64,000 nt of DNA from Chloroflexota bacterium (GTDB lineage: Bacteria; Chloroflexota; Anaerolineae; Promineifilales; Promineifilaceae): the NCBI GenBank assembly GCA_013112725.1, contig JABFFZ010000010.1:32884-96883 (forward strand), written 5' to 3'. Position numbers and translations under genes: made by a program. Within the stretch, counting starts at the first letter, position 1. Every line of letters begins with the position of its first letter. Positions 41,964 through 50,526 of this stretch are shown here, in pieces. Under the pieces are notes generated by a model that saw only the letters and a list, made by a program, of their open reading frames with translations, did no database searches and was not told the DNA's origin.

Positions 41964-43085
41964 TCAACCTCCATTGGGCTTCACCGTAGGCACTTCATCC
42001 AACACCCAGGCTTTGGCCAGCTCAGGCACTTCACGGCGAGCTGGTGAAGGGATAACAACGGCATGCTGACGGCCGTACTCCCGCTTGATGCGATGAATAT
42101 CAATCTGCCAGCCCATATCAATATACTTCTGGCGCATTTTGCGATAAGCAATTTGAATTCCATCCGACTTCACCGAAAGCTCCGCGCCAATGTCATACGG
42201 CAACAGTTCAGGCCGCTGCGCCAACACTACCGGGAAGTCCTGGTTGAAAATTTTCAACACTCGCTTCAACGCATCTTTATCCGCCCAATTCCCTTTGAAG
42301 AAAGTACGCATCTGCGTCCATTTAGTGATCGTTTTATATTCATCCACCGGCAAGTGGAAATTAAACAGCACCATCAGCCCCATCGGCAGATTCACTTCCA
42401 GCAACGTCATGCACGGCATCCAAAAAGCAGCCCGGGTTTTCACACCGGCGCGCTCTTCCTTATACAAACGCTTCCACAAGCCAGGGATATTTTTCTTAGG
42501 CGGTTTGAGTGTCACCACCATTTCCGCACCCAATGGGAAATGGGTCACTTCATAATCAGGAATGTCTGGCTCTTCCCGGTTGCCAAAAGCGCCGCCATGC
42601 ACAAAGGGTGCATGGGCGGCGTCCAGGCTATTTTCCAGGGCGCGTTCATAATAGACAGGCCACTCAAAAGCGCCCCGAATTGTCTTGAATTGGGGATCGC
42701 CAAAATAGGGCAGTTCGGGAAGCGGTGGGCGTTCTTCCTGGGGTAAATCACCCAGAAACGCCCAAATATACCCATATTTTTCCACGGTCGGGTATGCATC
42801 TACCCGCGCCTTTTTGGGCGGGACCATTTCCGGGTGCGCCGGAATTTTGGCACATGCGCCATCGGCCCGGTATTCCCAACCATGATAGGGGCACACAATA
42901 CAGTCCCCCTTCATCCAGCCATCAGAAAGCGCGCCGCCACGATGGACACATAAATCGCTGAGTACGTGCGCTACGCCATCACCGGTACGGTATAATACAA
43001 ACTCCTGCTCCAGCGCCGTTACGCGAACCGGTTTATCTTTGACAACATACGAAAATTCAAGGGGCCACCAGAAATTTTTCAACAT
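41964..43085 (-). CDS. Rieske non-heme iron oxygenase, pheophorbide a oxygenase-like
   Basis: The 373-aa protein has the Rieske [2Fe-2S] motif C46-x-H48-x16-C65-x2-H68 (CVHRGGALSDG, CPYHGWEY) and the mononuclear iron motif D155-x2-H158-x4-H163 (DAAHAPFVH). The opening FWWPLEFSYVVKD, VLYRTGDG and KIPAHPE-type segment resemble the PAO/TIC55 group, which opens or hydroxylates chlorophyll-derived macrocycles. The plant C-terminal CxxC is absent. RBS AGAGGA precedes ATG 43085. Electron supply would need a reductase; the flavin reductase fusion is a candidate. An aromatic-ring hydroxylase remains possible. Confidence 0.8.
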   Translation of the reverse strand: MLKNFWWPLEFSYVVKDKPVRVTALEQEFVLYRTGDGVAHVLSDLCVHRGGALSDGWMKGDCIVCPYHGWEYRADGACAKIPAHPEMVPPKKARVDAYPTVEKYGYIWAFLGDLPQEERPPLPELPYFGDPQFKTIRGAFEWPVYYERALENSLDAAHAPFVHGGAFGNREEPDIPDYEVTHFPLGAEMVVTLKPPKKNIPGLWKRLYKEERAGVKTRAAFWMPCMTLLEVNLPMGLMVLFNFHLPVDEYKTITKWTQMRTFFKGNWADKDALKRVLKIFNQDFPVVLAQRPELLPYDIGAELSVKSDGIQIAYRKMRQKYIDMGWQIDIHRIKREYGRQHAVVIPSPARREVPELAKAWVLDEVPTVKPNGG

Positions 43086-43176
43086 ACTCTTTTCCTCTTT
43101 TTGGTTCTCTGGATTTCGTAGGGGCCGGTGTAACACAAGATACGTGATGTGTATCGCCTGGTCACTACATCTAGCA

Positions 43177-44106
43177 CTACCTTTTATTAATGACGGCATG
43201 CGCTGCCGGTAATACCCACTGTTTAATAAACGCCAGCACAATCTCGGCAATTTGCTGCCGAATTTCTGCGCCAGGCCTGGTCATTTCCATATCCACAAAA
43301 AAACGCCCCATTGTTTCATCAAGCGGATACGCAATAGAAAAATGGTTGGCGCCTTGAATCAAGACATCATAAGCCATACTTCCTGCCGCCGGCTGGTATG
43401 CTTTGGCAAAAGTCAAGGCTACCGGATCTTCCGTCTGCTGGTCAGCACCATAACGGCTGCGGCTGGCAGTAACAATGCCATCTCGTTCGCCGCGCAACAA
43501 CAACGTAGACTTGCTGCCAATCTTCAAAATTGTGCCTGGCGCAAAGCCCAACATAGTGGCAGCCATAGTGTGCCCGGCGTAGGCAAAAATCGCTTTTACC
43601 TGGGGAAAAAATTGCCCGTTTTGCAAGGCCACCGTTCCCCCGGCGGAATGACCGCCCAGGATAATGTGGCCTAAATCCATTGCCTGGAAGAGGGGACTGG
43701 CGGCATCATCGTTGAGTACTGCCAGACTATCCAGAATAGGTTGAATCGCCGGGCAGGTGGGCCCACTGCCGTAGGTGTCCGGGCGAACACGCGCCAGGTC
43801 AATCCCCGGCGTCAGGCCAATAACGCCGGGGAGCGTTTCGGCAATGTGGGTATACAATACCGTGATTAGATTGGCTTGCGCCAGTCTGACAGCCAGCCAG
43901 TGGTAACTTTCACAGCCTATATTGATGCCATTAAAGAAAATGACGATGGGCATAGGCGCATGGCGCTTGTCGGCAGGAACGATACCACTAAGGCGCTCGG
44001 CCTGGCTGCCAGTGGAAAGGGCGGGATAGTAGAGTTTTAGATGCAGCCTGTCATAGGGTGAAATGGCGCTGGGTATTGTTGTAGCCTGGAAGAGGGTGCG
44101 AATCAT
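43177..44106 (-). CDS. Chlorophyllase/lipase-like alpha/beta hydrolase
   Basis: The 309-aa protein has a nucleophile elbow GGHSAGG, an oxyanion strand (MPIVIFFNGINIGCESYHWL), an Asp in LLRGERDGIV and a His in GANHFSIAYP. The order of residues fits the chlorophyllase/DUF1400-type esterases, whose motif is GHSxGG. It would remove phytol or a methyl ester from a chlorophyll derivative. It overlaps the barrel-protein gene upstream by 4 bp. The substrate is inferred from the neighbours only. Confidence 0.7.
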   Translation of the reverse strand: MIRTLFQATTIPSAISPYDRLHLKLYYPALSTGSQAERLSGIVPADKRHAPMPIVIFFNGINIGCESYHWLAVRLAQANLITVLYTHIAETLPGVIGLTPGIDLARVRPDTYGSGPTCPAIQPILDSLAVLNDDAASPLFQAMDLGHIILGGHSAGGTVALQNGQFFPQVKAIFAYAGHTMAATMLGFAPGTILKIGSKSTLLLRGERDGIVTASRSRYGADQQTEDPVALTFAKAYQPAAGSMAYDVLIQGANHFSIAYPLDETMGRFFVDMEMTRPGAEIRQQIAEIVLAFIKQWVLPAAHAVINKR

Positions 44107-44921
44107 CTGGTCTCCTCCCTGCTGGCATTAGCGATCTCCAGATAATAAACCTGTACCTGACGCAGTTTTTCATCTCGAAACCATTTACAAATTCCAGCAA
44201 TACGGCGGCTGATAGCGTCGGTGATCTCGATGACAGAAAGAATTTCGCCAGGGGCGGCCACCGCTTCGATTTCGCGCAGGGCGCCATATTGTTTATAACG
44301 CTGTTGCGCCTGGCTTATCTGGTTGAAGGGTAAGTCATGGCCGCTAATAGTTATCGTTTCCAGCCATTCACCTTCTGGGGAGATGGTGTATTGCGCGCCA
44401 CGCGCGCGGGCCAGGTGCGCGTTGGGCCATGGCATGTGGTCCGGCAGTTCGGGGAAGCCGGTTCCTTCCGGCACACCTACACCCACCAGCGTGGCAATTT
44501 CCTGGTTGGCGGTAAAAAATTTACCGCCTGTTGCCTGGCGTGCGGGGGTGAGCAAGAAGGAAAAGGAGGTGAAGTTGTAGCCAAAACGGGGCCACAGGCC
44601 ACGCCCTGTCAGGACGCCCTCGCGCCAGGAGAAACCGCCGCCCGCCACGTCTGGCCCCAGATAGTAACGGCCGTGACCAACCAATTGTAGATCAAAAACA
44701 AATTCACCTACACGCCGATTCATCACCGCTAACACCGATTGCGCCGCCGCTGAAAGGGCGGTAGCCGGCTGCACCGGGTCACAAAGCTGAATCACGCGAA
44801 TAAGATCTCCACACGGCCGTAACCGGCGATGCTGCTGAATCACTCCCACATATTCTCCGGCCGGGGTATACACATATTCACGTATCAGCCAATCACCAGC
44901 AAAAGCCGTTTCCTGTGTCAT
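44103..44921 (-). CDS. Lipocalin-like barrel protein, second copy
   Basis: The 272-aa protein is unnamed. It shares with the 40279 and 44918 products the GDWLIREYVYTPAGEYVG opening, the GRYYLGPDVAGGGFSWREG turn, the YNFTSFSFLLTP strand and the general double-barrel length. No catalytic motif is seen. A 4-bp overlap (ATGA) with both neighbours shows tight co-translation with the hydrolase and the next barrel protein. Confidence 0.5.
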   Translation of the reverse strand: MTQETAFAGDWLIREYVYTPAGEYVGVIQQHRRLRPCGDLIRVIQLCDPVQPATALSAAAQSVLAVMNRRVGEFVFDLQLVGHGRYYLGPDVAGGGFSWREGVLTGRGLWPRFGYNFTSFSFLLTPARQATGGKFFTANQEIATLVGVGVPEGTGFPELPDHMPWPNAHLARARGAQYTISPEGEWLETITISGHDLPFNQISQAQQRYKQYGALREIEAVAAPGEILSVIEITDAISRRIAGICKWFRDEKLRQVQVYYLEIANASREETR

Positions 44922-45829
44922 GCCCTTTCAAACTCCAAGACGCCAGACTGAGAGCCAATACGCCGTCCACCACGATACCATTGCTGGACTACGGCTTTAC
45001 GCGCCCCATCTAACGTTGTTACTTCCCGCTGCCAGCAGCGCAAGTTAGTGGTGCGATAGTAGAATTGCCCGCTCAAGGCGCGCCCACCACTGAGGCTGTA
45101 ACTACCTACTACTTCTGACTCCCCGATGGCCCAGGCCTGCCAACCATTGGTAACAAATAATGCCCGCTGAGAAGCGCCAGCAAAAGCACCACCCTGTGTG
45201 TGAAGTTCCAGGGCGCCAGCGCCGGCGGGCTGGCACTGCTGGCTGTAGGGAAATGTGCCCAACGGTTGATTGTTTTCACCCAGGGCCGTGAGGTTACCGC
45301 ACCAGAGGCCAGCGCGATGCAATATAATTTCGCCGCGCCCGGCGCTGGGGTCATTTTGCCAATCATAATGCACACCGCTGACCAGAGAGGGTTGGGGAAC
45401 AGGCGTATCTTCGGGCACACGATCGTTCTGGCCAACGACAACGTACAGCACTTGTTCGCCGCGAGACATGTGCGCCAGGGAGAGTTGCAAATTGCCATCT
45501 ACAATTAACAAAAAGAAACGTTGACTCAGCCCCAGAGCGGGCCAATAAGCGTTGGCATCTACCAGCTGGTCACTTAAGGCTTCGGCGTAGCCCATGTTGG
45601 CAGGGCCTTGATAGAGGCGATGATCGGCTTCTTGCTGGATGAAGTAATGGCCGCTGTGTTTGAAGGGGCCAACAAAAGAGACATCAACGCGCAGACGACG
45701 GCCGTCCAACATCTGCACGTAACGATAATCCGTACCGTTACCTAAAAAATGTCCCTGGCCGTCAAATACTTCGGCATTGCCCGCCCAGCGGCCAACGGCC
45801 TGCGTAAATGGGGTGGTTTGTTGTGTCAT
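44918..45829 (-). CDS. Lipocalin-like barrel protein, third copy
   Basis: The 303-aa protein has VGRWAGNAEVFDGQGHFLGN (the same W-x-G...FD-x-x-G-x-x-x-G pattern as the other barrels), GHYFIQQEADHRLYQGPANM, ANAYWPALGLSQRFFLLIVD, and a second lobe starting HRAGLWCGNLTALGENNQPL. It is soluble and rich in aromatic and Gly residues. It is coupled by ATGA overlaps to the DUF3891 gene and to the second barrel gene. I infer intermediate binding or transport inside the cell; no direct evidence. Confidence 0.5.
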   Translation of the reverse strand: MTQQTTPFTQAVGRWAGNAEVFDGQGHFLGNGTDYRYVQMLDGRRLRVDVSFVGPFKHSGHYFIQQEADHRLYQGPANMGYAEALSDQLVDANAYWPALGLSQRFFLLIVDGNLQLSLAHMSRGEQVLYVVVGQNDRVPEDTPVPQPSLVSGVHYDWQNDPSAGRGEIILHRAGLWCGNLTALGENNQPLGTFPYSQQCQPAGAGALELHTQGGAFAGASQRALFVTNGWQAWAIGESEVVGSYSLSGGRALSGQFYYRTTNLRCWQREVTTLDGARKAVVQQWYRGGRRIGSQSGVLEFERA

Positions 45830-46644
45830 ACGCTCTTGACCAGGCAGTACCCCTGTTTTTCTTTAGGCGTGTCGGCAAAAATTGCCCGGAAATCCGTGCC
45901 CACGGGCTGAGGGGTGATGGGTCGTCCTTCTACAAACAATTCCAACACATCAGTGGCAAAAACCCAGGGGGTAAGGGTGTAGTCACCGCCAGGACGTGGC
46001 ACGATGGTGATGGTGTGGTCACCTCCTTTGCCATCAGGAACATTCAAAAATCTGGCCTCCTGGTGAGCAGCGGCGTGGGTGGTGTGGAAGTAAAGGGCCA
46101 GGGTATCAAAAAATTGCAACAGTTTGTAATTATTGAAGAGCGCCTCCTCCTGAACCCAGGCGCAACTGGCGGAATCATCTGCCAGGTGAGCCTTCAGGCG
46201 GGTCTGCCGGTTCCTTTCATCAGCCAGCAGCGCATCGGCCATGGCCTTGTGTTCGGCTGGTATTTTGTCAATGAAAATGAAATCAGAGAGACCGTAACGG
46301 CCGTTAAACAACCCACAGGTATGCATGGAAGAAAGCAATCCACAATAGGGGTGGTATGCTTCGTTAAAATCAGGCGAACCTTTGCTGGTCTGGATGAGAT
46401 AGGGCAGCGGCGTTTGCGTCAGGTGGTAGGGCAACCCGGTGACAGGAGATTGTTCGCAAATGGCGTCTACCGGCGCCCAACCTTCATCATGGTGCGCCAC
46501 CACATACACCACCAGATCTCTGGGGGCAGGCGGATTGAAAGTGGCGTTGCCAAAAGCACACGCCAGTTGACCACACATACGGGCATGGTCGGGCTGTTCA
46601 ATAGCAAAGTGGGGCTGACCTTCTACAGTTGTCTGAATAATCAT
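45826..46644 (-). CDS. DUF3891 family protein
   Basis: The 272-aa protein matches the DUF3891 pattern: an N-terminal Gln-x-D-H-A segment (IEQPDHARMCGQLACAFG), VVYVVAHHDEGW with an HD-like His-His-Asp, the SLH-like SMHTCGLFN, and a helical ending. The His/Asp set suggests a metal-dependent hydrolase of the HD type. The function of the family is not known. It is coupled by a 4-bp overlap to the following barrel gene. Confidence 0.75.
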   Translation of the reverse strand: MIIQTTVEGQPHFAIEQPDHARMCGQLACAFGNATFNPPAPRDLVVYVVAHHDEGWAPVDAICEQSPVTGLPYHLTQTPLPYLIQTSKGSPDFNEAYHPYCGLLSSMHTCGLFNGRYGLSDFIFIDKIPAEHKAMADALLADERNRQTRLKAHLADDSASCAWVQEEALFNNYKLLQFFDTLALYFHTTHAAAHQEARFLNVPDGKGGDHTITIVPRPGGDYTLTPWVFATDVLELFVEGRPITPQPVGTDFRAIFADTPKEKQGYCLVKSV

Positions 46645-46690
46645 GGTTACTCATAAAGGGATGAAAAAATTGCCTGGGTAATAGCCGTCC

Positions 46691-47143
46691 TTATGGCTGT
46701 TGAATCCTCACAAAATCCTGAATCTGGAAAATATGCGTCTGCCCATTACGCAACTTGTGGGTAATTATGCGGCGATTGTTAGGGTCCAGGAAATAATGGT
46801 TGTTATGCACCAGCGTGTGGGAAATATGGCTATCAATGGTGAACACATAGTTATAAGGCGTCAACTCTGCGCCGTGCAGTCTCAACTGCTCGCTGGTAGC
46901 CCAACAAAATTTGCCATCAACCTGAATATCAGAATGAAAAATCGTTTTGCCCACCTCATACAGATTTTCGAAATCTTCCATGAGGTGCCATGATTTACCA
47001 ACATCGTTCCAGTACACATCCATGTGAACGGCAGCGGCCTCCAGAAATTCACCTCTGGCGCTAAAAGTTTTGCATAACCCTTCCCATCGTCCCATAAAAC
47101 ATTGATACGGAATAGTGGCGTGGGGATCGCCATAAGTTTTCAT
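46691..47143 (-). CDS. Single-lobe lipocalin-like protein
   Basis: The 150-aa protein is a half-length relative of the island's barrel proteins: YQCFMGRWEGLCKTFSARGE at the start, and HSDIQVDGKFCWATSEQLRL, HTLVHNNHYFLDPNNRRI further on. The length fits one eight-stranded calycin barrel. It is the first gene after gntR (5 bp spacing) with GGAGAG upstream of ATG 47143. Confidence 0.55.
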   Translation of the reverse strand: MKTYGDPHATIPYQCFMGRWEGLCKTFSARGEFLEAAAVHMDVYWNDVGKSWHLMEDFENLYEVGKTIFHSDIQVDGKFCWATSEQLRLHGAELTPYNYVFTIDSHISHTLVHNNHYFLDPNNRRIITHKLRNGQTHIFQIQDFVRIQQP

Positions 47144-47148
47144 TTCAA

Positions 47149-47874
47149 TTACTCTCCAATTTGATATTTGAAACGGTCACCGCGGTAACGCGCCTGTAAA
47201 AATTCAATTGCCTCGCCCTGCATACTCCAGATCGTGCGTGTGATTTGCAGAATAGGGCTGCCTAAAGACAGGTGGAGCCAGCGCGTGTCCAGGTCAGAGG
47301 CAGCTACCGCTTCAATGACACGGGTAGCCCGTGAAGAAGCCATCTGGGGTAAATGATTAATGTAATTGAGAGAACCGCCTTCCCGCAACGCACTCTGATC
47401 TATGAGGAAGGCAACCTCTTCAGGCAGATAGGCTGTGTGCTGACCAATCGGCTCGTCATTGGCCAGGCGCAAACGATGAATGCGATAAACGCGCGCCCGA
47501 TGCGGCAGGGCAAGCGCGCTGGCCACTTCTCGGCTGGCTTCCACAAATTCCTGGTTAAGCACCTGCCAGCCAGGCTTGATCGCCTTGTCAAGCATAAACT
47601 CGGTCAAACTGCGGTGATCTGCCGGGCTGTGAGTCATTTTCGGCGGAGCGACAAAGGTACCTCGCCCCCGTTCACGGATAAGCAACCCCTCATATACCAG
47701 GTCGCGTAGCGCCTGGCGCACGGTAATGCGGCTGACGCCAAATAAAGTCTGTAATTCCTGTTCGCTGGGAATGAGATCGTTTGGCTGCCAGACACCGCTT
47801 TCAATTTGTTCCAGCAGGTATTGTTTGAGCTGGTAGTGCAAAGGCAAAGGGGAATTTCGGTCAACATTTAGCAT
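47149..47874 (-). CDS. GntR/HutC-family transcription regulator
   Basis: The 241-aa protein has an N-terminal winged helix: RNSPLPLHYQLKQYLLEQIE, DLIPSEQELQTLFGVSRITV and RQALRDLVYEGLLIRERGRG. The C-terminal UTRA ligand-binding domain follows (SLTEFMLDKAIKPGWQVLNQ, YRIHRLRLANDEPIGQHTAY, GSPILQITRTIW). The start ATG 47874 is chosen by the family N-terminus. A perfect inverted repeat 32 bp upstream is also found at two other promoters in the island, so it is the likely local repressor, with an island intermediate as effector. Confidence 0.93.
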   Translation of the reverse strand: MLNVDRNSPLPLHYQLKQYLLEQIESGVWQPNDLIPSEQELQTLFGVSRITVRQALRDLVYEGLLIRERGRGTFVAPPKMTHSPADHRSLTEFMLDKAIKPGWQVLNQEFVEASREVASALALPHRARVYRIHRLRLANDEPIGQHTAYLPEEVAFLIDQSALREGGSLNYINHLPQMASSRATRVIEAVAASDLDTRWLHLSLGSPILQITRTIWSMQGEAIEFLQARYRGDRFKYQIGE

Positions 47875-47905
47875 GGGAATTACCTGGGAATGAACGTCAT
47901 TCAAA

Positions 47906-47923
47906 TGTTATAACATTATAACA
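47906..47923. promoter_or_regulatory. GntR operator, site 1
   Basis: TGTTATAACATTATAACA lies 32 bp upstream of the gntR start. It is an inverted repeat with the halves TGTTATAA and TTATAACA. The identical 18-mer in the opposite orientation occurs at 53449-53466 and 58710-58727. Autoregulation is inferred. Confidence 0.75.
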
Positions 47924-48049
47924 ATAATACTTTTTCCCCTTCCTGATGTCAAGGCGGGCGTTGTCAAGTTGCCAGCAAAAAAATGTGTACGCTCGCAGCC
48001 TGTGGTACGCTTTTTTTGTACGCTTGCCGGAGAGGTCGCCCATCGCCCA

Positions 48050-48550
48050 TTACTTATCACCCTCTTGCCCGTTAAACGTATCCACCCAGGCGGGCAAATT
48101 CCACAGTTGAAGTCCGGTGGCTGGATGAAGGGCGCGGTGTACGGCCGTGCCTGCATACACCGTCAGCGTAAATTCCACCGCAAATGCAATGGCGCGGGCA
48201 ACGTGCCCGCCGATAATGGCTATACCCTGCGGGGCGCGCTCATCCCGAAAAGCCAGAGTAAGATGCGTATGCACGTGGGGCGCCCCGTTCAACAGGCTAA
48301 TCGTCCCATGCCCGGCTACAATCTCCAGGGCGCCGCTAAAGACGAGCGGCCGTAGGCGCACCTGGTTGACAAAGTCATAGGCGCTAAATTCCACCTCTGT
48401 CAACCCACCCAATAGCTCAAAAGTAGCCGCCTGAATATGATGCGCTCTGGCAACGGCAGCCAAAGCAGTATGAATCGCTTCTCCATCACTCAGTGTGCCC
48501 ATCAAAAGGTGAATAGGCTGGGGAGTGAAAGAGGCAAGGGTAATGGACAT
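48050..48550 (-). CDS. PPC (DUF296) domain protein
   Basis: The 166-aa protein fits the PPC/DUF296 trimeric fold: MGTLSDGEAIHTALAAVARA, ATFELLGGLTEVEFSAYDF, ALEIVAGHGTISLLNGAP, HVHTHLTLAF and IAIIGGHVARA. The HVHTHL histidines may bind a metal. Bacterial stand-alone PPC proteins lack the plant AT-hook, and their role is unsettled. It is 10 bp downstream of the HpaI aldolase gene in the hydrolase operon. Confidence 0.75.
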   Translation of the reverse strand: MSITLASFTPQPIHLLMGTLSDGEAIHTALAAVARAHHIQAATFELLGGLTEVEFSAYDFVNQVRLRPLVFSGALEIVAGHGTISLLNGAPHVHTHLTLAFRDERAPQGIAIIGGHVARAIAFAVEFTLTVYAGTAVHRALHPATGLQLWNLPAWVDTFNGQEGDK

Positions 48551-48559
48551 GGCCGGGTT

Positions 48560-49330
48560 TCAGGCAGCAATGCCGGGCAAAAAAGCCCGGGCGCTATGCA
48601 AGATGAGCAGTTGCGCAACGCCTAAGATCATGGTGGCGCCGCGGGTAACCTGCCGTTCGGCGTCAGCACAGGTAGCAGCAGTAATACCGGCAGCCACGCC
48701 CGCCTGCCGGCAAATGGCAATGACGCGATCAATCATCATTTGCACTTCTGGATGTTCCGGCCCGTCAGGGAAGCCCATATTGAGCGACAAATCACGCGGC
48801 CCAATCATCACCGCATCTACGCCTGGACGGCTGATCATCTCCTCAAAATTGTTCAGCAACGAAGGATCCTCAAATTGGGGAATAACCAGCGTATTTTCAT
48901 TGGCAAAGGCAAGATAGTGAGGGGCTTCACCGCTGCGGGCCATGTAGGCCGATGCTCTGGAAATACCTACGCCTCGTTTACCAAATGGTGGGTATTTGAC
49001 AGCAGCGATAAGCATCTCTATCTCAACGGCCGCGCGTAAATCAGGCATCATCACTCCCATCATCCCCGCATCCAGATATAGTAAAACCAATTTCGGATCC
49101 TTGGGTCCCAGGCGCACCAGGGGCGTCAGATTAACCCGCTCGCAAGCGCGAATAACGTTCACCGCTTGCGCCGGATCAATCAACCCATGTTCCGCATCGA
49201 GCAGATAATAATCAAAACCAGCCAGTCCGAAGAGTTCGGCCAATTGGGGATCATCTGAGGTAGAGATAACACCATAAACTGGTTGTCCAGCTTTGAGCTT
49301 TTGTTTTAACCGATTAGGCTGGATGAACAT
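48560..49330 (-). CDS. HpcH/HpaI-family aldolase
   Basis: The 256-aa protein has GVISTSDDPQLAELFGLAGF, the DYYLLDAEHG base region, LVRLGPKD, the metal-binding Glu/Asp in PQFEDP and MIGPRDLSLNMG. These class II enzymes cleave 2-oxo-4-hydroxy acids or related CoA esters to pyruvate and an aldehyde. The stop/start of the CoA-transferase and this gene overlap in TAATG. In the island it could release a C3 unit after CoA activation. Confidence 0.88.
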   Translation of the reverse strand: MFIQPNRLKQKLKAGQPVYGVISTSDDPQLAELFGLAGFDYYLLDAEHGLIDPAQAVNVIRACERVNLTPLVRLGPKDPKLVLLYLDAGMMGVMMPDLRAAVEIEMLIAAVKYPPFGKRGVGISRASAYMARSGEAPHYLAFANENTLVIPQFEDPSLLNNFEEMISRPGVDAVMIGPRDLSLNMGFPDGPEHPEVQMMIDRVIAICRQAGVAAGITAATCADAERQVTRGATMILGVAQLLILHSARAFLPGIAA

Positions 49331-50526
49331 TAAATCACCCCATTTTCTTGCAGGGCCGTCAGTTCTTCTTCGCTCAGCCCCAACAACTGCTGGTACACCT
49401 CACGGTTATGTTGCCCCAATAATGGCGGTGGCGAAAAGGTGTCGGTATAGGTATCCGATAATTTGATGGGATTACCCGGCATTCGCGCTGAACCGCCACA
49501 CGGGTGAGGCACTTCCACAATCATGTGACGGGCAAGAATCTGTTCATCTTGGACAGCCTGCTGTAAATTGTACACTGGGGCACAGGGAATACGGGCGGCT
49601 CGCAATTTTTCCAGCCAGTAATGCTGTGTTTGGGTAGACAGGATTTCATTCAGCCGTTGATTGATCTGTGTCTTATTTTTGAGGCGGCCAGGTTGATATT
49701 TATTTTCTTCAATATCTAAATCAGCGGCGGAAACAATCTTCAACAATTCTTGCCAGAAATTATCGGCGATGATAGCGATAATGATGTGACCATCGGCACA
49801 GGAAAAGGCGTCATAGGGCACATGCACAAAATGGCCGTTACCGAGCCTGTCAGGGATAACGCCAGAGAGGAAATACATGGTGACCATGTAATTCAACAGG
49901 CTGATTTGGGCGTCAAGCATGGAAATATCCACATGCTGGCCGCGGCCGGTGAGATGCCGCGCTTGTAAGGCAGCCAGTACACCGATGACGCCCATCAGCC
50001 CCCCACCCAGGTCACCGATGGGGATGCCGGAACGGGTAGGCGGATCGCCAGGCTGGCCGGTAATGCTCATACCGCCACCCATGGCTTGGGCTACCATGTC
50101 AAAGGCGGTGAGATTTCTGGCAGGACCGGTTTCACCAAAGCCGGTCACCGAGCAGGTGATCAGGCGGGGGTTGCGTGAGGCCAGATGTTCATGGTCAATT
50201 TGCAGTCTAGCGGTAACGCCGGCGCTAAAGTTGCTGAGAACAACATCGGCTTTTTCTACCAGCCGGTAAAAAATTTGCTTTCCCTGGTCTGACTTCAAAT
50301 TGAGGGTAATGCTCTTCTTGTTACGGTTGAGCGTCAGAAAATAAGCGCCAAAGCCATGTAGGCTGTTTTGCGAGTCATGTTCCAGGAGGCGGCGTGTGCC
50401 TTCGCCCGTGACCGGCGGTTCTACTTTGATCGTTTCTGCGCCCAGGTCGGCCAGCATCATACCCGCATAAGGACCGCTGAGCATATGGGTCAGGTCAAGA
50501 ATACGAATACCTTGTAATGCTTTCAT
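49330..50526 (-). CDS. Class III CoA-transferase (CaiB/BaiF family), second copy
   Basis: The 398-aa protein begins LQGIRILDLTHMLSGPYAGM and has LGAETIKVEPP, RNKKSITLNLKS, the catalytic-Asp segment NLTAFDMVAQAMGGGMSITG and the C-terminal LLGQHNREVYQQLLGL. It overlaps the amidase gene upstream by 4 bp. Its presence beside an aldolase and an amidase suggests activation of a dicarboxylate to a CoA ester before cleavage. Confidence 0.9.
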   Translation of the reverse strand: MKALQGIRILDLTHMLSGPYAGMMLADLGAETIKVEPPVTGEGTRRLLEHDSQNSLHGFGAYFLTLNRNKKSITLNLKSDQGKQIFYRLVEKADVVLSNFSAGVTARLQIDHEHLASRNPRLITCSVTGFGETGPARNLTAFDMVAQAMGGGMSITGQPGDPPTRSGIPIGDLGGGLMGVIGVLAALQARHLTGRGQHVDISMLDAQISLLNYMVTMYFLSGVIPDRLGNGHFVHVPYDAFSCADGHIIIAIIADNFWQELLKIVSAADLDIEENKYQPGRLKNKTQINQRLNEILSTQTQHYWLEKLRAARIPCAPVYNLQQAVQDEQILARHMIVEVPHPCGGSARMPGNPIKLSDTYTDTFSPPPLLGQHNREVYQQLLGLSEEELTALQENGVI

